DNA of 64,000 nucleotides from the NCBI RefSeq assembly GCF_003856525.1, contig NZ_RJVQ01000003.1, positions 186,001-250,000 on the forward strand. Direction: 5' to 3'. This document shows positions 1 to 8,520 of this stretch, piece after piece. The position numbers and the translations under genes were made by a program. The stretch is from Vibrio viridaestus. Its GTDB lineage: Bacteria > Pseudomonadota > Gammaproteobacteria > Enterobacterales > Vibrionaceae. The notes below the pieces were generated by a model, which saw only the letters and a list, made by a program, of their open reading frames with translations, made no database searches and was not told the DNA's origin. The stretch's first letter is position 1. Every line of letters starts with the position of its first letter.

Positions 1-2
1 CT

Positions 3-806
3 ATTTGGGCTTTCGTAAAATTTATTCAGACGATCAGTGTTTCGATACAAGCCGAAAGGTTGCTTTCTACTCTTCATAGAGAAGCACTATCGGTTATCCA
101 TGAGCAGAGAGAGACATTGGATAGAAATGATGTCTTTATCGATTCAAAGCCTGACGGAAGCGCGTTTGATTCCGTTCCTATTTATGCGGAGAAAACTGGG
201 TATATTCAGCTCTTCCTGAAAGAAAAGTTGGCAGACTCACAGCATGACTTTGAATCCTATGTTGCAGTAGGCGATTTTGTCGCGAAAGGCGATATTTTAG
301 GCTATTGGAAATGCGATGAAATGAAAACGCAAACATCGCTTTTTACCATTGGAGAAAATCGCTCCTCTATCCAAGATCCCTCTTTCGTTGTTGAGAAACT
401 TGCAGAAGTGGCTCTGAAAGCTATTTCTCCGGGTATTAATGATCCTAATACTGCCATTCATGCTATTCACTACATTGGAGATGTGCTCCGAGAGTTAGCT
501 GAAATCCCTGACGGCGATTTTATTTTTAAATCTGACGATTGTTCTTGGCATATGAAGCGTAAACCAATGGGGGATATTTTATTTGATACGTTTGCATCAT
601 TAAAATCCTATGCAAACAAAGATATCTTTGTTCTCGCGGCGTTATTTGACGCTTTACGTATTGCTCAGGTAAACATGGATAAAACACATAATATTGCGTT
701 TAAAGAGATTATCACCTATCTGGAAGATACGATTAGTTGGGAAGAGTTACACTGTAGAGAAAAGCAGTTTCTGAAGAAAAAGCTCTGTAGCGTAAGTCAA
801 AAATAG
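3..806 (+). CDS. DUF2254 membrane protein, C-terminal part (cut by window edge)
   Basis: The frame is open from the first bases of the window, so the N-terminus lies outside. The visible 267 residues begin with the end of a hydrophobic segment followed by a SIQAERLL stretch. A soluble domain then carries the DUF2254 signature LSPGIND-like motif (here ISPGINDPNTA, near visible residue 140). DUF2254 proteins are predicted inner-membrane proteins with several N-terminal membrane spans and a cytoplasmic C-terminal domain; their function is unknown. An internal ATG at 60 would give 248 residues but would cut off the hydrophobic start, so it is not the true start. The family call is good; nothing in the context suggests a role. 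Confidence 0.75.
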   Translation: MWAFVKFIQTISVSIQAERLLSTLHREALSVIHEQRETLDRNDVFIDSKPDGSAFDSVPIYAEKTGYIQLFLKEKLADSQHDFESYVAVGDFVAKGDILGYWKCDEMKTQTSLFTIGENRSSIQDPSFVVEKLAEVALKAISPGINDPNTAIHAIHYIGDVLRELAEIPDGDFIFKSDDCSWHMKRKPMGDILFDTFASLKSYANKDIFVLAALFDALRIAQVNMDKTHNIAFKEIITYLEDTISWEELHCREKQFLKKKLCSVSQK

Positions 807-822
807 GATGAATGAAACGAGG

Positions 823-844
823 GAAGGGTGAGTCACCACCCTTC
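823..844. terminator. Hairpin between the convergent DUF2254 and xthA genes
   Basis: Perfect 8-bp arms (gaagggtg / cacccttc) with a 6-nt loop lie in the 45-bp gap between two converging genes. There is no long T-run on either strand, so it is only a probable terminator. Confidence 0.4.
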
Positions 845-851
845 ATATCGT

Positions 852-1664
852 CTATAAGTCCGCAAAAACTGACCAAATCGGAGCATGGTCAGAGGGTTTT
901 TCTATTCCTCGAAGCTCATAATCAATATCTGATTCGACGCATTGTTTGGCCACAGAGTCAGTCGCGAGAATGACGTCTATTCTCAGCCCTCTGTTATCGT
1001 CAAATCCACGTGAACGATAGTCGAACCATGAGTAACGTTCAGTCACATCTGGATTAACGAGACGATAAGTATCTTTCAAACCCCAGTCACATAGCTTTTG
1101 ATACCATTCACGCTCTTCAGGTTGGAATGAACATTTCCCAGTTTTTAGCCAACGTTTACGGTTAACTTCACCAATGCCAATATCTTTGTCTTCCGGACTG
1201 ATGTTGATATCTCCCATGATGACTAAGTTTTCATCGTTCGAGTGATGTTCAGTAAGATAGGTATTCAGGTCGGAATAGAATGCTCGCTTATAAGGGAATT
1301 TCGTCTCATGACTTATGTTATCGCCTTGGGGAAAGTAGCCGTTCATGACACAAATACTCTGACCATTTTCTGTAGCAAATGTCCCAATAATCATACGTTT
1401 TTGATGCTCGGCTGTGTCGGTCGGAAACCCCTTAGTTATCGACAATGCCGGCTTTTTAGAGAGTAGTGCGACACCATAGTGCGCTTTTTGCCCGTGAAAA
1501 TAAACGTGATAGCCCATGGCTTCTATATCGGCTAGCGGAAAAGCTTCGTCATGTACTTTGATTTCTTGGAGGCCAATAATATCCGGAGAGTGTTTATCAA
1601 TGATTGCCTGCAGTTGATGAAGTCTGGCTCTTAGGCCATTTATGTTAAAGCTGATGATTTTCAT
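852..1664 (-). CDS. xthA: Exodeoxyribonuclease III
   Basis: A 270-residue single-domain endonuclease/exonuclease/phosphatase-fold protein, close to the E. coli XthA length (268). It acts in base-excision repair as AP endonuclease, 3'-phosphatase and 3'-5' exonuclease on duplex DNA. Visible motifs are the N-terminal SFNINGLRAR, the metal ligand in LQEIK (about residue 34), GDINISPEDKDIG in the middle (Asp/Asn catalytic pair) and the C-terminal SDHAPIW with the catalytic Asp-His. The start is an ATG at the beginning of the conserved MKIISFNING. It is followed on the same strand, upstream, by ybaM and priC, but no coupling is evident. Confidence 0.95.
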   Translation of the reverse strand: MKIISFNINGLRARLHQLQAIIDKHSPDIIGLQEIKVHDEAFPLADIEAMGYHVYFHGQKAHYGVALLSKKPALSITKGFPTDTAEHQKRMIIGTFATENGQSICVMNGYFPQGDNISHETKFPYKRAFYSDLNTYLTEHHSNDENLVIMGDINISPEDKDIGIGEVNRKRWLKTGKCSFQPEEREWYQKLCDWGLKDTYRLVNPDVTERYSWFDYRSRGFDDNRGLRIDVILATDSVAKQCVESDIDYELRGIEKPSDHAPIWSVFADL

Positions 1665-1691
1665 TGGTAATAATGTCCTTCGCGGATGCTG

Positions 1692-1850
1692 TTAATTATT
1701 TATTTTTTTTAGGTAATCGTTTTTAACGATGTCGAGAGCTTTCAGTGCAATCTCTGGTTCAATATTATTCTGTTCAAGAAGGTAAATTAGGTCAACGGCC
1801 AACTGAATTTCTTCTGGCGCATCTTTTAGGTTTTGTTTGGAATCTGACAT
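1692..1850 (-). CDS. ybaM: YbaM family small protein (DUF2496)
   Basis: A 52-residue ORF that is easy to miss. It reads MSDSKQNLKDAPEEIQLAVD, then a LIYLLEQNNIEP stretch, then ALKALDIVKNDYLKK. The core AVDLIxLLExNxI...ALDIVKxDYxKK is the YbaM/DUF2496 pattern of E. coli. It starts two bases after the end of priC, the same gene order as priC-ybaM in enterobacteria, which strongly supports it. Function is unknown. The conserved neighbour suggests co-transcription with the primosome protein. Confidence 0.85.
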   Translation of the reverse strand: MSDSKQNLKDAPEEIQLAVDLIYLLEQNNIEPEIALKALDIVKNDYLKKINN

Positions 1851-1852
1851 GG

Positions 1853-2407
1853 TTATCCTTTGCGCTCTCTTTTCGCTATTTGATTTTCAATTTTGTTTTT
1901 AGATTGCTGGCAACGGGAAAGTCGTTGCTCGACGTTTAAAATTTGCTGCTGGATGAGTTGTCTTTTATCCGATTTAGACTCGACCAAAAGTTCCTGTTTG
2001 TCGATTAACATGAGCTGTAATCGTCGCTCCCAATCCTGATGCTGGGCAAGTTGTTGATACAATCCGTTTAGTGAGTAGTCTTTACTATGAAACTTAGGCT
2101 CGTATTGACGCAAGTTGAGAGTCGCAAGTTCACGTTGGATTGCGCCCATTTGATTGATGAGCCGATCGCTCAGGTAGCTTACAGATGACTCGTACTGACT
2201 ACCACGCTGGGTCACTACATGTTGAAGTTCAGCGAGCGTTTGTTTTAGCTCATTCACACAAGGTAACAGTAAGCGTGAATTACATTTAAATAGCGTTCTA
2301 TCAAATCGTTCTGAAACATGCTCGCCTTTTTGTTCGTCAAGATGTTTTGCCTGACTTTTCAGCGTATCAATGTGGTTGGCAAGTTCGATGAGCTTGGTAT
2401 TGTCCAT
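1853..2407 (-). CDS. priC: Primosomal replication protein PriC (N'')
   Basis: 184 residues, largely helical and rich in Gln, Arg and Lys. The LYQQLAQHQDWERRLQLMI-type segment near residue 115 is characteristic of PriC. PriC binds SSB and single-stranded DNA and helps reload DnaB helicase at stalled forks, independently of PriA-PriB. An N-terminal helical SSB-binding domain and a C-terminal DNA-binding helical bundle are expected and fit the length. The ybaM gene follows at 2 bp, a conserved pairing. The start ATG is the only sensible one, preceded by a short gap to dinG. Confidence 0.85.
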   Translation of the reverse strand: MDNTKLIELANHIDTLKSQAKHLDEQKGEHVSERFDRTLFKCNSRLLLPCVNELKQTLAELQHVVTQRGSQYESSVSYLSDRLINQMGAIQRELATLNLRQYEPKFHSKDYSLNGLYQQLAQHQDWERRLQLMLIDKQELLVESKSDKRQLIQQQILNVEQRLSRCQQSKNKIENQIAKRERKG

Positions 2408-2462
2408 AAGTTTTCATTATCGATGTTATTAGGGTCAGGATGGCACGAAAATGGTTGTAGTG

Positions 2463-4547
2463 CTAGTTTGTATAATGTACGACTCTTTTCATTGGTGGTA
2501 ATGAATCTAACAGGGCTTTTCCGTATCGCTTTGAAATAATTCTTCGATCCAGAACAACTACTCTCCCGGTGTCACTTTCTTTTCTTATCAGACGACCAAC
2601 ACTTTGCACTAACTTTTTACTCGCATCAGGAACGGATATTTGCAGAAATGCATTCCCGCCTTTACTTTCTATGTATTCAGCATGCGCTCGTTCGATGGGG
2701 GAGGTTGGAACCGAGAAGGGTATTTTAGTGATGATCACATTTTCTAGCAGTTCTCCTGGTAAATCTAACCCTTCAGAAAAACTTCCTGTGCCAAATAAAA
2801 CCGATGTGCCGCCCATCTTTATAGTAAAAGCATGTGTTTTTAGAAGTGATTCTCGAGAGGACTTACCTTGTATTAAAAGGCTCCAGCCTTTCTTTTTTAG
2901 TTCTTTTGATATCTTTTTTGCAACAGATTCCATTTGCCAATAAGATGAAAATAAAACTAGGTTTGCTTTCTTTTCGAGAATAAATGTCGGTATTTTTTCT
3001 GCCAATTCATCTGTAAATTGGTCGGCTGAAGGTTCGTTAATCATTGTAGGAACGATTAGCTCTGAGTTATTTTTATAGTCAAATGGAGAGGCGAGAGAAA
3101 GAAAACGTACTCCATCTTCAGGCTTAGTACTAATTCCTGTTTGATAGCAAAAGTGATCAAATGAATTTAGGGCACGCAATGTTGCGGAAACGAATACAGA
3201 TCCAACGCAGCGACTCCACAGTTGTTGGTCGAGTTTCCAACCCACTTCTAATGGCGATGAGCTGATAATATAATCTTCGCTTCCATCATCTCTTTTTTCT
3301 ATCCAACGCGCCAAGGGGGCACCGTACTCTCTACTCGGCGTGGCCATCATACTCCATACTCGAGATAAATTATCTGTACGTGAAAGGTAGAATCCTAATT
3401 CTGATAAAATTGGGTCAGCTATTCTGGAGCTTAGCTTTCCTTCTTTGATTTGTTCCGCGAAAAGATCGGCTAATTTAGATAAATTTTGATTAGCTTTTTT
3501 TGTGAGAACTTTTAAATCCTTAGCTCGAGATTCAAGCCACTCTGGAAGAATACCATGCTCAAATCGGCAAACATGCTCTTCATATGGTAATGGTGACACG
3601 AAGGATAATAATTCCCGTAGCAACGGAATGATTTCCTGCAGAGCTGCATTTAGCTCATTTCTAAACCGGTAAGAGCGGGATTCGTCTAAGTGCGAAAGGT
3701 ATTTAGCGGTGGCTTTATTCAGGTTTTCCAACCAGTTCGTTGAACCTTTTAGACTTGCTGATGCAGCTGAGCTATCTCGAGAAATGGGAGCAAGATGATG
3801 CGCTTCGTCAAATATATAGATAGACGATTCTGGTTCTGGTAGGACGATACCTCCGCCGAGTTCAGCATCAGCTAAAACTAAGTGATGATTTGCGACAATA
3901 ACATCAGCTATCTCGACTTCCTGTCTTGCCTTTAAATAAGGACAATTATGGTGGTTAGAAAAGCCGTGATTGCATGAGTGTTTATCGCTGACAATAAGAT
4001 TCCACTGATCGTCAGGAATAGGTGTCGGCCAGTTATCTCTATCGCCGTCCCATTTACTCTTGCATAAGGCAGTGTAGAGTTCATCAAAAAGAACTTTACT
4101 CTTTTCGTCTGGTTTTGTCTCCAAAAGCACAAGTTGGTCGCTTTCATCCGGCCTGGCTACCGCGGCCAGTTTCTCTTTACAACAGTAGCGCTGCCTGCCT
4201 TTTGCTATACGAAACTCAAAATTAACTGGGCAAATACGCCGTAGAAGAAGTAGATCTTTTCTGATCAGTTGTTCCTGTAATGCGACTGTTGCCGTCGAAA
4301 TGATAAGTTTACGATTATTTAGGACGGCCACAGGAATGGCTGCCATCAGGTACGAAAGTGATTTGCCAATTCCTGTGCCGGCTTCTGCCACCAACACTCT
4401 ATTAGTTTTATTGTATTCGCCCGATAAGGCTTTTGCGATTTCAGATGTCAAATAATTTTGAGCTCGACGCGGAACAAACTTCTCTAGATTCGATTGGAGG
4501 TTTCGATAACTCTGTTGTATCGACTTTTGAATTTTGGGTGTGAGCAT
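2463..4547 (-). CDS. dinG: ATP-dependent DNA helicase DinG
   Basis: A superfamily-2, XPD-like 5'-3' helicase of about 694 residues. Visible are Walker A AGTGIGKS (about residue 60), the DEAH box in FDEAHHLA (about 245), and the iron-sulfur cluster cysteines: RYCC (about 120) and the CNHGFSNHHNCPY pair (about 200). A C-terminal helicase motif, SVGRLIRKESDTGR, is also present. DinG unwinds R-loops, D-loops and forks and is often LexA-controlled. I chose the ATG at 4545-4547, preceded by GGATT. An upstream in-frame TTG at 4559 lacks a better ribosome site. No obvious SOS box is seen. Confidence 0.9.
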   Translation of the reverse strand: MLTPKIQKSIQQSYRNLQSNLEKFVPRRAQNYLTSEIAKALSGEYNKTNRVLVAEAGTGIGKSLSYLMAAIPVAVLNNRKLIISTATVALQEQLIRKDLLLLRRICPVNFEFRIAKGRQRYCCKEKLAAVARPDESDQLVLLETKPDEKSKVLFDELYTALCKSKWDGDRDNWPTPIPDDQWNLIVSDKHSCNHGFSNHHNCPYLKARQEVEIADVIVANHHLVLADAELGGGIVLPEPESSIYIFDEAHHLAPISRDSSAASASLKGSTNWLENLNKATAKYLSHLDESRSYRFRNELNAALQEIIPLLRELLSFVSPLPYEEHVCRFEHGILPEWLESRAKDLKVLTKKANQNLSKLADLFAEQIKEGKLSSRIADPILSELGFYLSRTDNLSRVWSMMATPSREYGAPLARWIEKRDDGSEDYIISSSPLEVGWKLDQQLWSRCVGSVFVSATLRALNSFDHFCYQTGISTKPEDGVRFLSLASPFDYKNNSELIVPTMINEPSADQFTDELAEKIPTFILEKKANLVLFSSYWQMESVAKKISKELKKKGWSLLIQGKSSRESLLKTHAFTIKMGGTSVLFGTGSFSEGLDLPGELLENVIITKIPFSVPTSPIERAHAEYIESKGGNAFLQISVPDASKKLVQSVGRLIRKESDTGRVVVLDRRIISKRYGKALLDSLPPMKRVVHYTN

Positions 4548-4559
4548 GAGTGAATCCAA

Positions 4560-5052
4560 TTTAGTAGGCCTCGGGATATTATCACAATCCTGTTTTACTG
4601 AGGAAGTTCCCTAAAAATTCAAATTTGGCGTTAAAAATTAGATCTAATTCACAAAAAAAATCGCTAAGACAGATACTTAATATAAATTTAGGGGATAAAA
4701 AATATTATCACTATACATTCAGGGTAAATGTTTTATAAAAACCCAAAATTTATATAAATAATGATGTTAAACAGATATAAATGCTAAATAAATGAGAATA
4801 ATAGGATGTCATTTTTGTGACACTGTCGCTATTTTTAGTTTTGGTGGTGTTGTCTTTTTTGTATAAGTTATTGATTTAATGTTCTATTTTATATTTTTTT
4901 TATATTTTTTATAATATTTGACAATAGGGGATTTCTCTTGCAATCTAGGTTTCGAATTTAAGGAGACAGCTGATTACGGTTAGTTGTCATCAAAAAAAGA
5001 AAAGGGATCCAAAAAAGGAATTCCTAAATTTAAGAAAAGGCAGTGGATTAAT
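4560..5052. other. AT-rich intergenic region, porin leader
   Basis: About 490 bp between the divergent dinG and porin genes, strongly AT-rich with long T-runs. A perfect TTGACA hexamer sits at 4918-4923, but the sequence 16-18 bp downstream is a poor -10. An AAGGAG at 4960-4965 is not followed by a start codon at normal spacing. GGATCC and GAATTC occur in the leader close to the gene and appear coincidental. This probably holds the porin promoter and a regulated untranslated leader; no gene is seen. Confidence 0.4.
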
Positions 5053-6057
5053 ATGAAAAAGACTCTAGTAGCTTTAGCTGTGCTAGCGGCAGCTGGTTCA
5101 GTAAACGCAGCAGAAGTTTACAACAACGACGGCGTATCTGTATCTGTTTCTGGTGCAGGTGAAGTTCAATACTACCAAGATTACGAAGCTGACGGTGACG
5201 ATGTATCTTCAAAAATCCGTATCGACGACGCTCAAGTAAACGTAATGGTTGGCGTTGAAGTGACTGAAGACCTAACTGCAGTAGCTGGTCTTAAACAGAC
5301 TTTTGAAAGCGATGACAATGCTACAGGCACAGTTTCTACTGACGGTTCATACGTTGGACTAGCAAGTGCTCAATTTGGTACTTTAACTTTCGGTCGTCAG
5401 TACCTAATCACTGATGATTCTGGTATCGGCGCTGACTTCGAAGTAGGTGCAGCTCAGTATGGTCAAGACGTAACAATTGGTTCTGACGTGATCAAATACG
5501 TTTACGACAATGGCCAATACTACTTCGGTCTTTCTCACGATCTAGATGAAGGCGAAGGTTCAACTGCTGACGAAACTTCAACTGACGGTCGCTTCGGTTT
5601 TCGTATGGGTGGTTTAGACGCACGTTTATACATCTACTCTGGTGAGTCTGTATCTCTTGGTAACGATTTGCTAGGCACTTCTTACGGCACTGGTGACGAA
5701 GATTCTTACAACCTAGAAGCTGTTTATACTTTCAATGACCAATGGTCTATGGCTGCATCTTTCGGTAACGAAAATAAAGATGTTAACAATGCTGAAGTAA
5801 GTGACAGAAAAGTATTTGAAGTTGTTGGCTCTTACGCAGTAGATAAAAATACTTTCTCTCTAGGCTACGTATATGCTAACGAAGACGAAGGTACTAACGC
5901 TGGCGAGTCAAACAACATTTACGGTGTTGTTGTTCACCAACTAAATGCTAACGTACGTGCATACGCTGAACTAGGTTACTATGATGTAGATCTAGACACT
6001 GCTGCGGATCCAGATTTTGACGTAGCTTACACTGTAGGTATGGAAGTTTCTTTCTAA
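5053..6057 (+). CDS. General outer-membrane porin (Gram-negative trimeric porin family)
   Basis: 334 residues with a clear Sec signal peptide (MKKTLVALAVLAAAGSVNA, cleavage before AEVY). The mature part shows alternating beta-strand patterning, a porin FGRQYL segment (about residue 115) and a C-terminal Phe (MEVSF), the outer-membrane assembly signal. It forms a diffusion channel, probably 16-stranded and trimeric. Very acidic loops rich in Asp, Glu and Gly fit a marine porin. Codon use is strongly biased (GGT, GAC, AAC, CTA), unlike the neighbours, which suggests very high expression. The ATG at 5053 follows AAGAAAAGG; a TTG 69 bp upstream would add a basic, non-signal extension. Substrate specificity cannot be read. 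Confidence 0.9.
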   Translation: MKKTLVALAVLAAAGSVNAAEVYNNDGVSVSVSGAGEVQYYQDYEADGDDVSSKIRIDDAQVNVMVGVEVTEDLTAVAGLKQTFESDDNATGTVSTDGSYVGLASAQFGTLTFGRQYLITDDSGIGADFEVGAAQYGQDVTIGSDVIKYVYDNGQYYFGLSHDLDEGEGSTADETSTDGRFGFRMGGLDARLYIYSGESVSLGNDLLGTSYGTGDEDSYNLEAVYTFNDQWSMAASFGNENKDVNNAEVSDRKVFEVVGSYAVDKNTFSLGYVYANEDEGTNAGESNNIYGVVVHQLNANVRAYAELGYYDVDLDTAADPDFDVAYTVGMEVSF

Positions 6058-6084
6058 TCTAGTGTAAAATTGATTTATACTAAG

Positions 6085-6108
6085 AGCCGCCTTTTTAGGC
6101 GGCTTTTT
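6085..6108 (+). terminator. Rho-independent terminator of the porin gene
   Basis: 7-bp perfect stem agccgcc / ggcggct, 6-nt loop and a run of T, starting 28 bp after the porin stop codon. Confidence 0.85.
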
Positions 6109-6151
6109 ATTTACCTGATCGTTATCTATTTTTGAAATAAAGGAAAGACAG

Positions 6152-6802
6152 ATGAAGTCTCATAAGCGATTCGCTTTTTTAATTCCTGTATTAGGGTTTG
6201 TATTCGGTTCATTTTCACTAACGTCGCAGGCAGCTTCTGTTCAGACCAGTTCTTCGATTGAGCTTCTTGCATTAGATGGAGCCGAGGTAGAGGCGTCCGA
6301 TGCTCATAATGGCATTCAACTACAGCAAGGTAAGCACCAGGTCGTTTTTCGTTATTATGGCAATGTTCGTAAGGGTAGCCAAAAGTCAGTCGTCTACAGC
6401 TCTCTGCCTTACGTAGCTGAAGTGGACCTAAAGCAAGATGATACGCTGAATATTCTAGCTCCAAGACTTTCTGTATATTCACAAGCAGAAGCGTATTTCC
6501 GCCGTGATGTGGAGTGGAAAGCCGAATTAAATAATAAAGATATCGTTCTAGCCGCAGAAGAGCTTGAAGGAAATGGTATCGCTCCATTTGCTGACATTGA
6601 AGATGCTGTTGCTGACTACAATAAAAAGCAAAATAATCAATTTGCCCCTGTGCCTGTTCAGTACGCCCCAGCAATAGCAAATCAATCGATTCAGACTAAT
6701 CCTGCCGATGATACGCTAATCCAAACAATTCAGTTACTGTATAAAAACGCAACACCTACGCAAAAAGCTCGTATTCAAGAGTGGATTGCAACGCAGAAAT
6801 AG
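6152..6802 (+). CDS. DUF2057 (YccT-like) periplasmic protein
   Basis: 216 residues with an N-terminal signal peptide (hydrophobic run to SLTSQAA, about residue 27). It then has the DUF2057 pattern: an early ...IELLALDG segment, a QGKHQVVFRYYG motif (about residue 55) and a variable C-terminus. DUF2057 proteins such as E. coli YccT are exported; YccT has been linked to restraint of curli assembly, but the function here is not known. The last 40 residues form a helical tail with TPTQKARIQEW. It is a stand-alone gene behind the porin terminator. Confidence 0.75.
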   Translation: MKSHKRFAFLIPVLGFVFGSFSLTSQAASVQTSSSIELLALDGAEVEASDAHNGIQLQQGKHQVVFRYYGNVRKGSQKSVVYSSLPYVAEVDLKQDDTLNILAPRLSVYSQAEAYFRRDVEWKAELNNKDIVLAAEELEGNGIAPFADIEDAVADYNKKQNNQFAPVPVQYAPAIANQSIQTNPADDTLIQTIQLLYKNATPTQKARIQEWIATQK

Positions 6803-6824
6803 TGAGATGTAAGTTGCCATGCTT

Positions 6825-8042
6825 TTAAATTGCGTGGCAACGACTTACTTCAGAAACCTTTGTGATAGCACTATCGTAGCACTGAGCGGTTAGCTCCAAG
6901 GAAATCCCAAGTTTACAGGTCATGCTTTGTACGGTATTCCATTCTGCATGGTCATAGGCTTTAGCTAAGGACAAAACGTCACCCAAGCTCCCTTCTCCTT
7001 TAAGCAAAGCATTGCTCACTTCCTTAGATAATGGTATTTCCTTGAGTAGCTGTTCTAAAGATTGATCCATGATGCTATCTAGATAGCAGAATATGCCAGT
7101 TAAGAAAGCACTGCCAGGTTCTGTTTTCGTTATGATGAGTTTAGATATTTCTTCACAGAAGTAGGCATTTTGTAACGATAGAGTAAATAAATGCCTAGGT
7201 TTTCCCTCTGCACTGGCGGCAATCGCTATAAGCGAAACAAATTGGCGAAGCCTTTCTTCGCCTAAATAGGTGATCGCTTGTTTAAACGACTTAATCTTAA
7301 CCAGAACATTGGGTGAATTATTAACTAAGGTGAGGAGCTTATAAGACAAGCTCACATCTCGGGATATAATACTTTCAACGCGGTCGAAATCTATATTCGG
7401 TTTAGCCATTTGCTCACATAATTGCACTGTTGCAATTAAAGAGGGGTCTATTTTCTCTTTACGAATCATTTCAGGCTTACTAAAAAAGTAACCCTGAAAT
7501 AAATGGAATCCCACTTCGATACATTCTTGATATTCTTGGTAAGTTTCTACTTTTTCAGCGATAAACTTAATATTGGTTTTTGCCAACTTATCAATAAGCA
7601 CTTTAGCTTTCTGGGGAGAAACTTCTGTAATATCAAATTTGATATAATTAACAAACGGTAAAAATGGTTTCCACTCCGAACTAGGAATGAAATCATCCAA
7701 TGCCAATTTATAGCCCATGCCAGACATTTTAGATATTGCTTCTAAGAGCTCTTGGGTTGGTTTGCAATCTTCCAATATTTCCACGACCAAACGTTCTTTG
7801 GGCAGCAGGGTTGGTACGTGGGAAACTAAACTTTTATAGGGAAAATTTACAAAGGTTAGAAGGCCTTCAGCAACGCGATTATGCAGGGTTAAGAAGTGCT
7901 CTGATAATAATCTGCTGGTTGCCTGGTCTGAATCAATTTTTGGAAATAAATTCTCAGGTCCATCTCTGAACAGCAATTCATAGCCAAGGACGTTTTTGGC
8001 TGGATTAAATATTGCCTGTCGGGCGACGTATGAATACTGCAA
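6825..8042 (-). CDS. EAL-HDOD signalling protein, copy 1
   Basis: 405 residues: an N-terminal EAL-type domain (about 1-200) and a C-terminal HDOD domain (about 200-400), the YuxH/CdgJ arrangement. Several EAL phosphodiesterase residues are recognisable: ELL in YELLFRDG, Asn in FVNF, Glu in VEILED, DD in LALDDF, Lys in YIKFD, Glu in AEKVET and Gln in FQGYFF. The loop that normally reads DFGTG is replaced by DDFIPS, so c-di-GMP hydrolysis is uncertain. The protein probably controls motility or surface attachment. It uses a TTG start, with AAGGATC at good spacing. Its paralogue lies two genes upstream (8521-9732) with the same layout. Confidence 0.85.
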   Translation of the reverse strand: MQYSYVARQAIFNPAKNVLGYELLFRDGPENLFPKIDSDQATSRLLSEHFLTLHNRVAEGLLTFVNFPYKSLVSHVPTLLPKERLVVEILEDCKPTQELLEAISKMSGMGYKLALDDFIPSSEWKPFLPFVNYIKFDITEVSPQKAKVLIDKLAKTNIKFIAEKVETYQEYQECIEVGFHLFQGYFFSKPEMIRKEKIDPSLIATVQLCEQMAKPNIDFDRVESIISRDVSLSYKLLTLVNNSPNVLVKIKSFKQAITYLGEERLRQFVSLIAIAASAEGKPRHLFTLSLQNAYFCEEISKLIITKTEPGSAFLTGIFCYLDSIMDQSLEQLLKEIPLSKEVSNALLKGEGSLGDVLSLAKAYDHAEWNTVQSMTCKLGISLELTAQCYDSAITKVSEVSRCHAI

Positions 8043-8111
8043 CAGACTGATCCTTATATCAAGACGATAGAATTATCGTATAAAACTTATGAACATATGG
8101 CAATAAAATTA

Positions 8112-8516
8112 TCAGTTGCAAGATGACTCAGGGAAAGTTCCATCAACGTAGAACCATAGCCCATTAACTTTTTGAAAACGTGATAATTCTTCTAATGCAT
8201 ACGATGCGCCATTTTCTATATAAAATGCTTTAAAGTGAACAAAGCCCTCAGTTTCATTTTGGGATAGAGATGAGGATTTTATGACGAGTTTTGTCCATGT
8301 GAGTAATGTGCCAGATTCTATTTCTTTACGTGGAAGTGTCGTGGCAATTTCATGTGGGTATGTATTTATAATAAAGTCAATAAGACCTAAAGCATAAGCT
8401 GAATATCTTGCACGCATTAATTGTTCAGGTATCTGGGCTTTTGAGTGGTCCTTGTGAATGAGTTCACAACAGTTTTTATATCTTTTTTTACTGCCACAAG
8501 GACATTGATTACGCAT
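8112..8516 (-). CDS. YchJ-like SEC-C zinc-binding protein
   Basis: 134 residues with an N-terminal SEC-C zinc knuckle (CPCGSKKRYKNCC, residues 5-17) followed by the YchJ middle domain (LMRARYSAYALG and later FVHFKAFY). E. coli YchJ has a second SEC-C at the C-terminus; here the protein ends at WFYVDGTFPESSCN, so this is a one-knuckle version. I chose the ATG at 8516 because MRNQCPCGS aligns with the family start. In-frame ATGs 15 and 21 bp upstream overlap the previous gene. It sits between two EAL-HDOD genes on the same strand, and starts just after the stop of the upstream one, suggesting co-transcription. Confidence 0.8.
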   Translation of the reverse strand: MRNQCPCGSKKRYKNCCELIHKDHSKAQIPEQLMRARYSAYALGLIDFIINTYPHEIATTLPRKEIESGTLLTWTKLVIKSSSLSQNETEGFVHFKAFYIENGASYALEELSRFQKVNGLWFYVDGTFPESSCN

Positions 8517-8520
8517 AATT

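Noticed and set aside
5000-5052. GGATCC and GAATTC in the porin leader as a cloning scar
   Set aside because: The flanking sequence is continuous AT-rich leader DNA and both six-base sites can occur by chance.
6126-6680. 184-codon ORF antisense to the DUF2057 gene
   Set aside because: The opposite strand encodes a protein with signal peptide and a known domain; this one has odd composition and no family.
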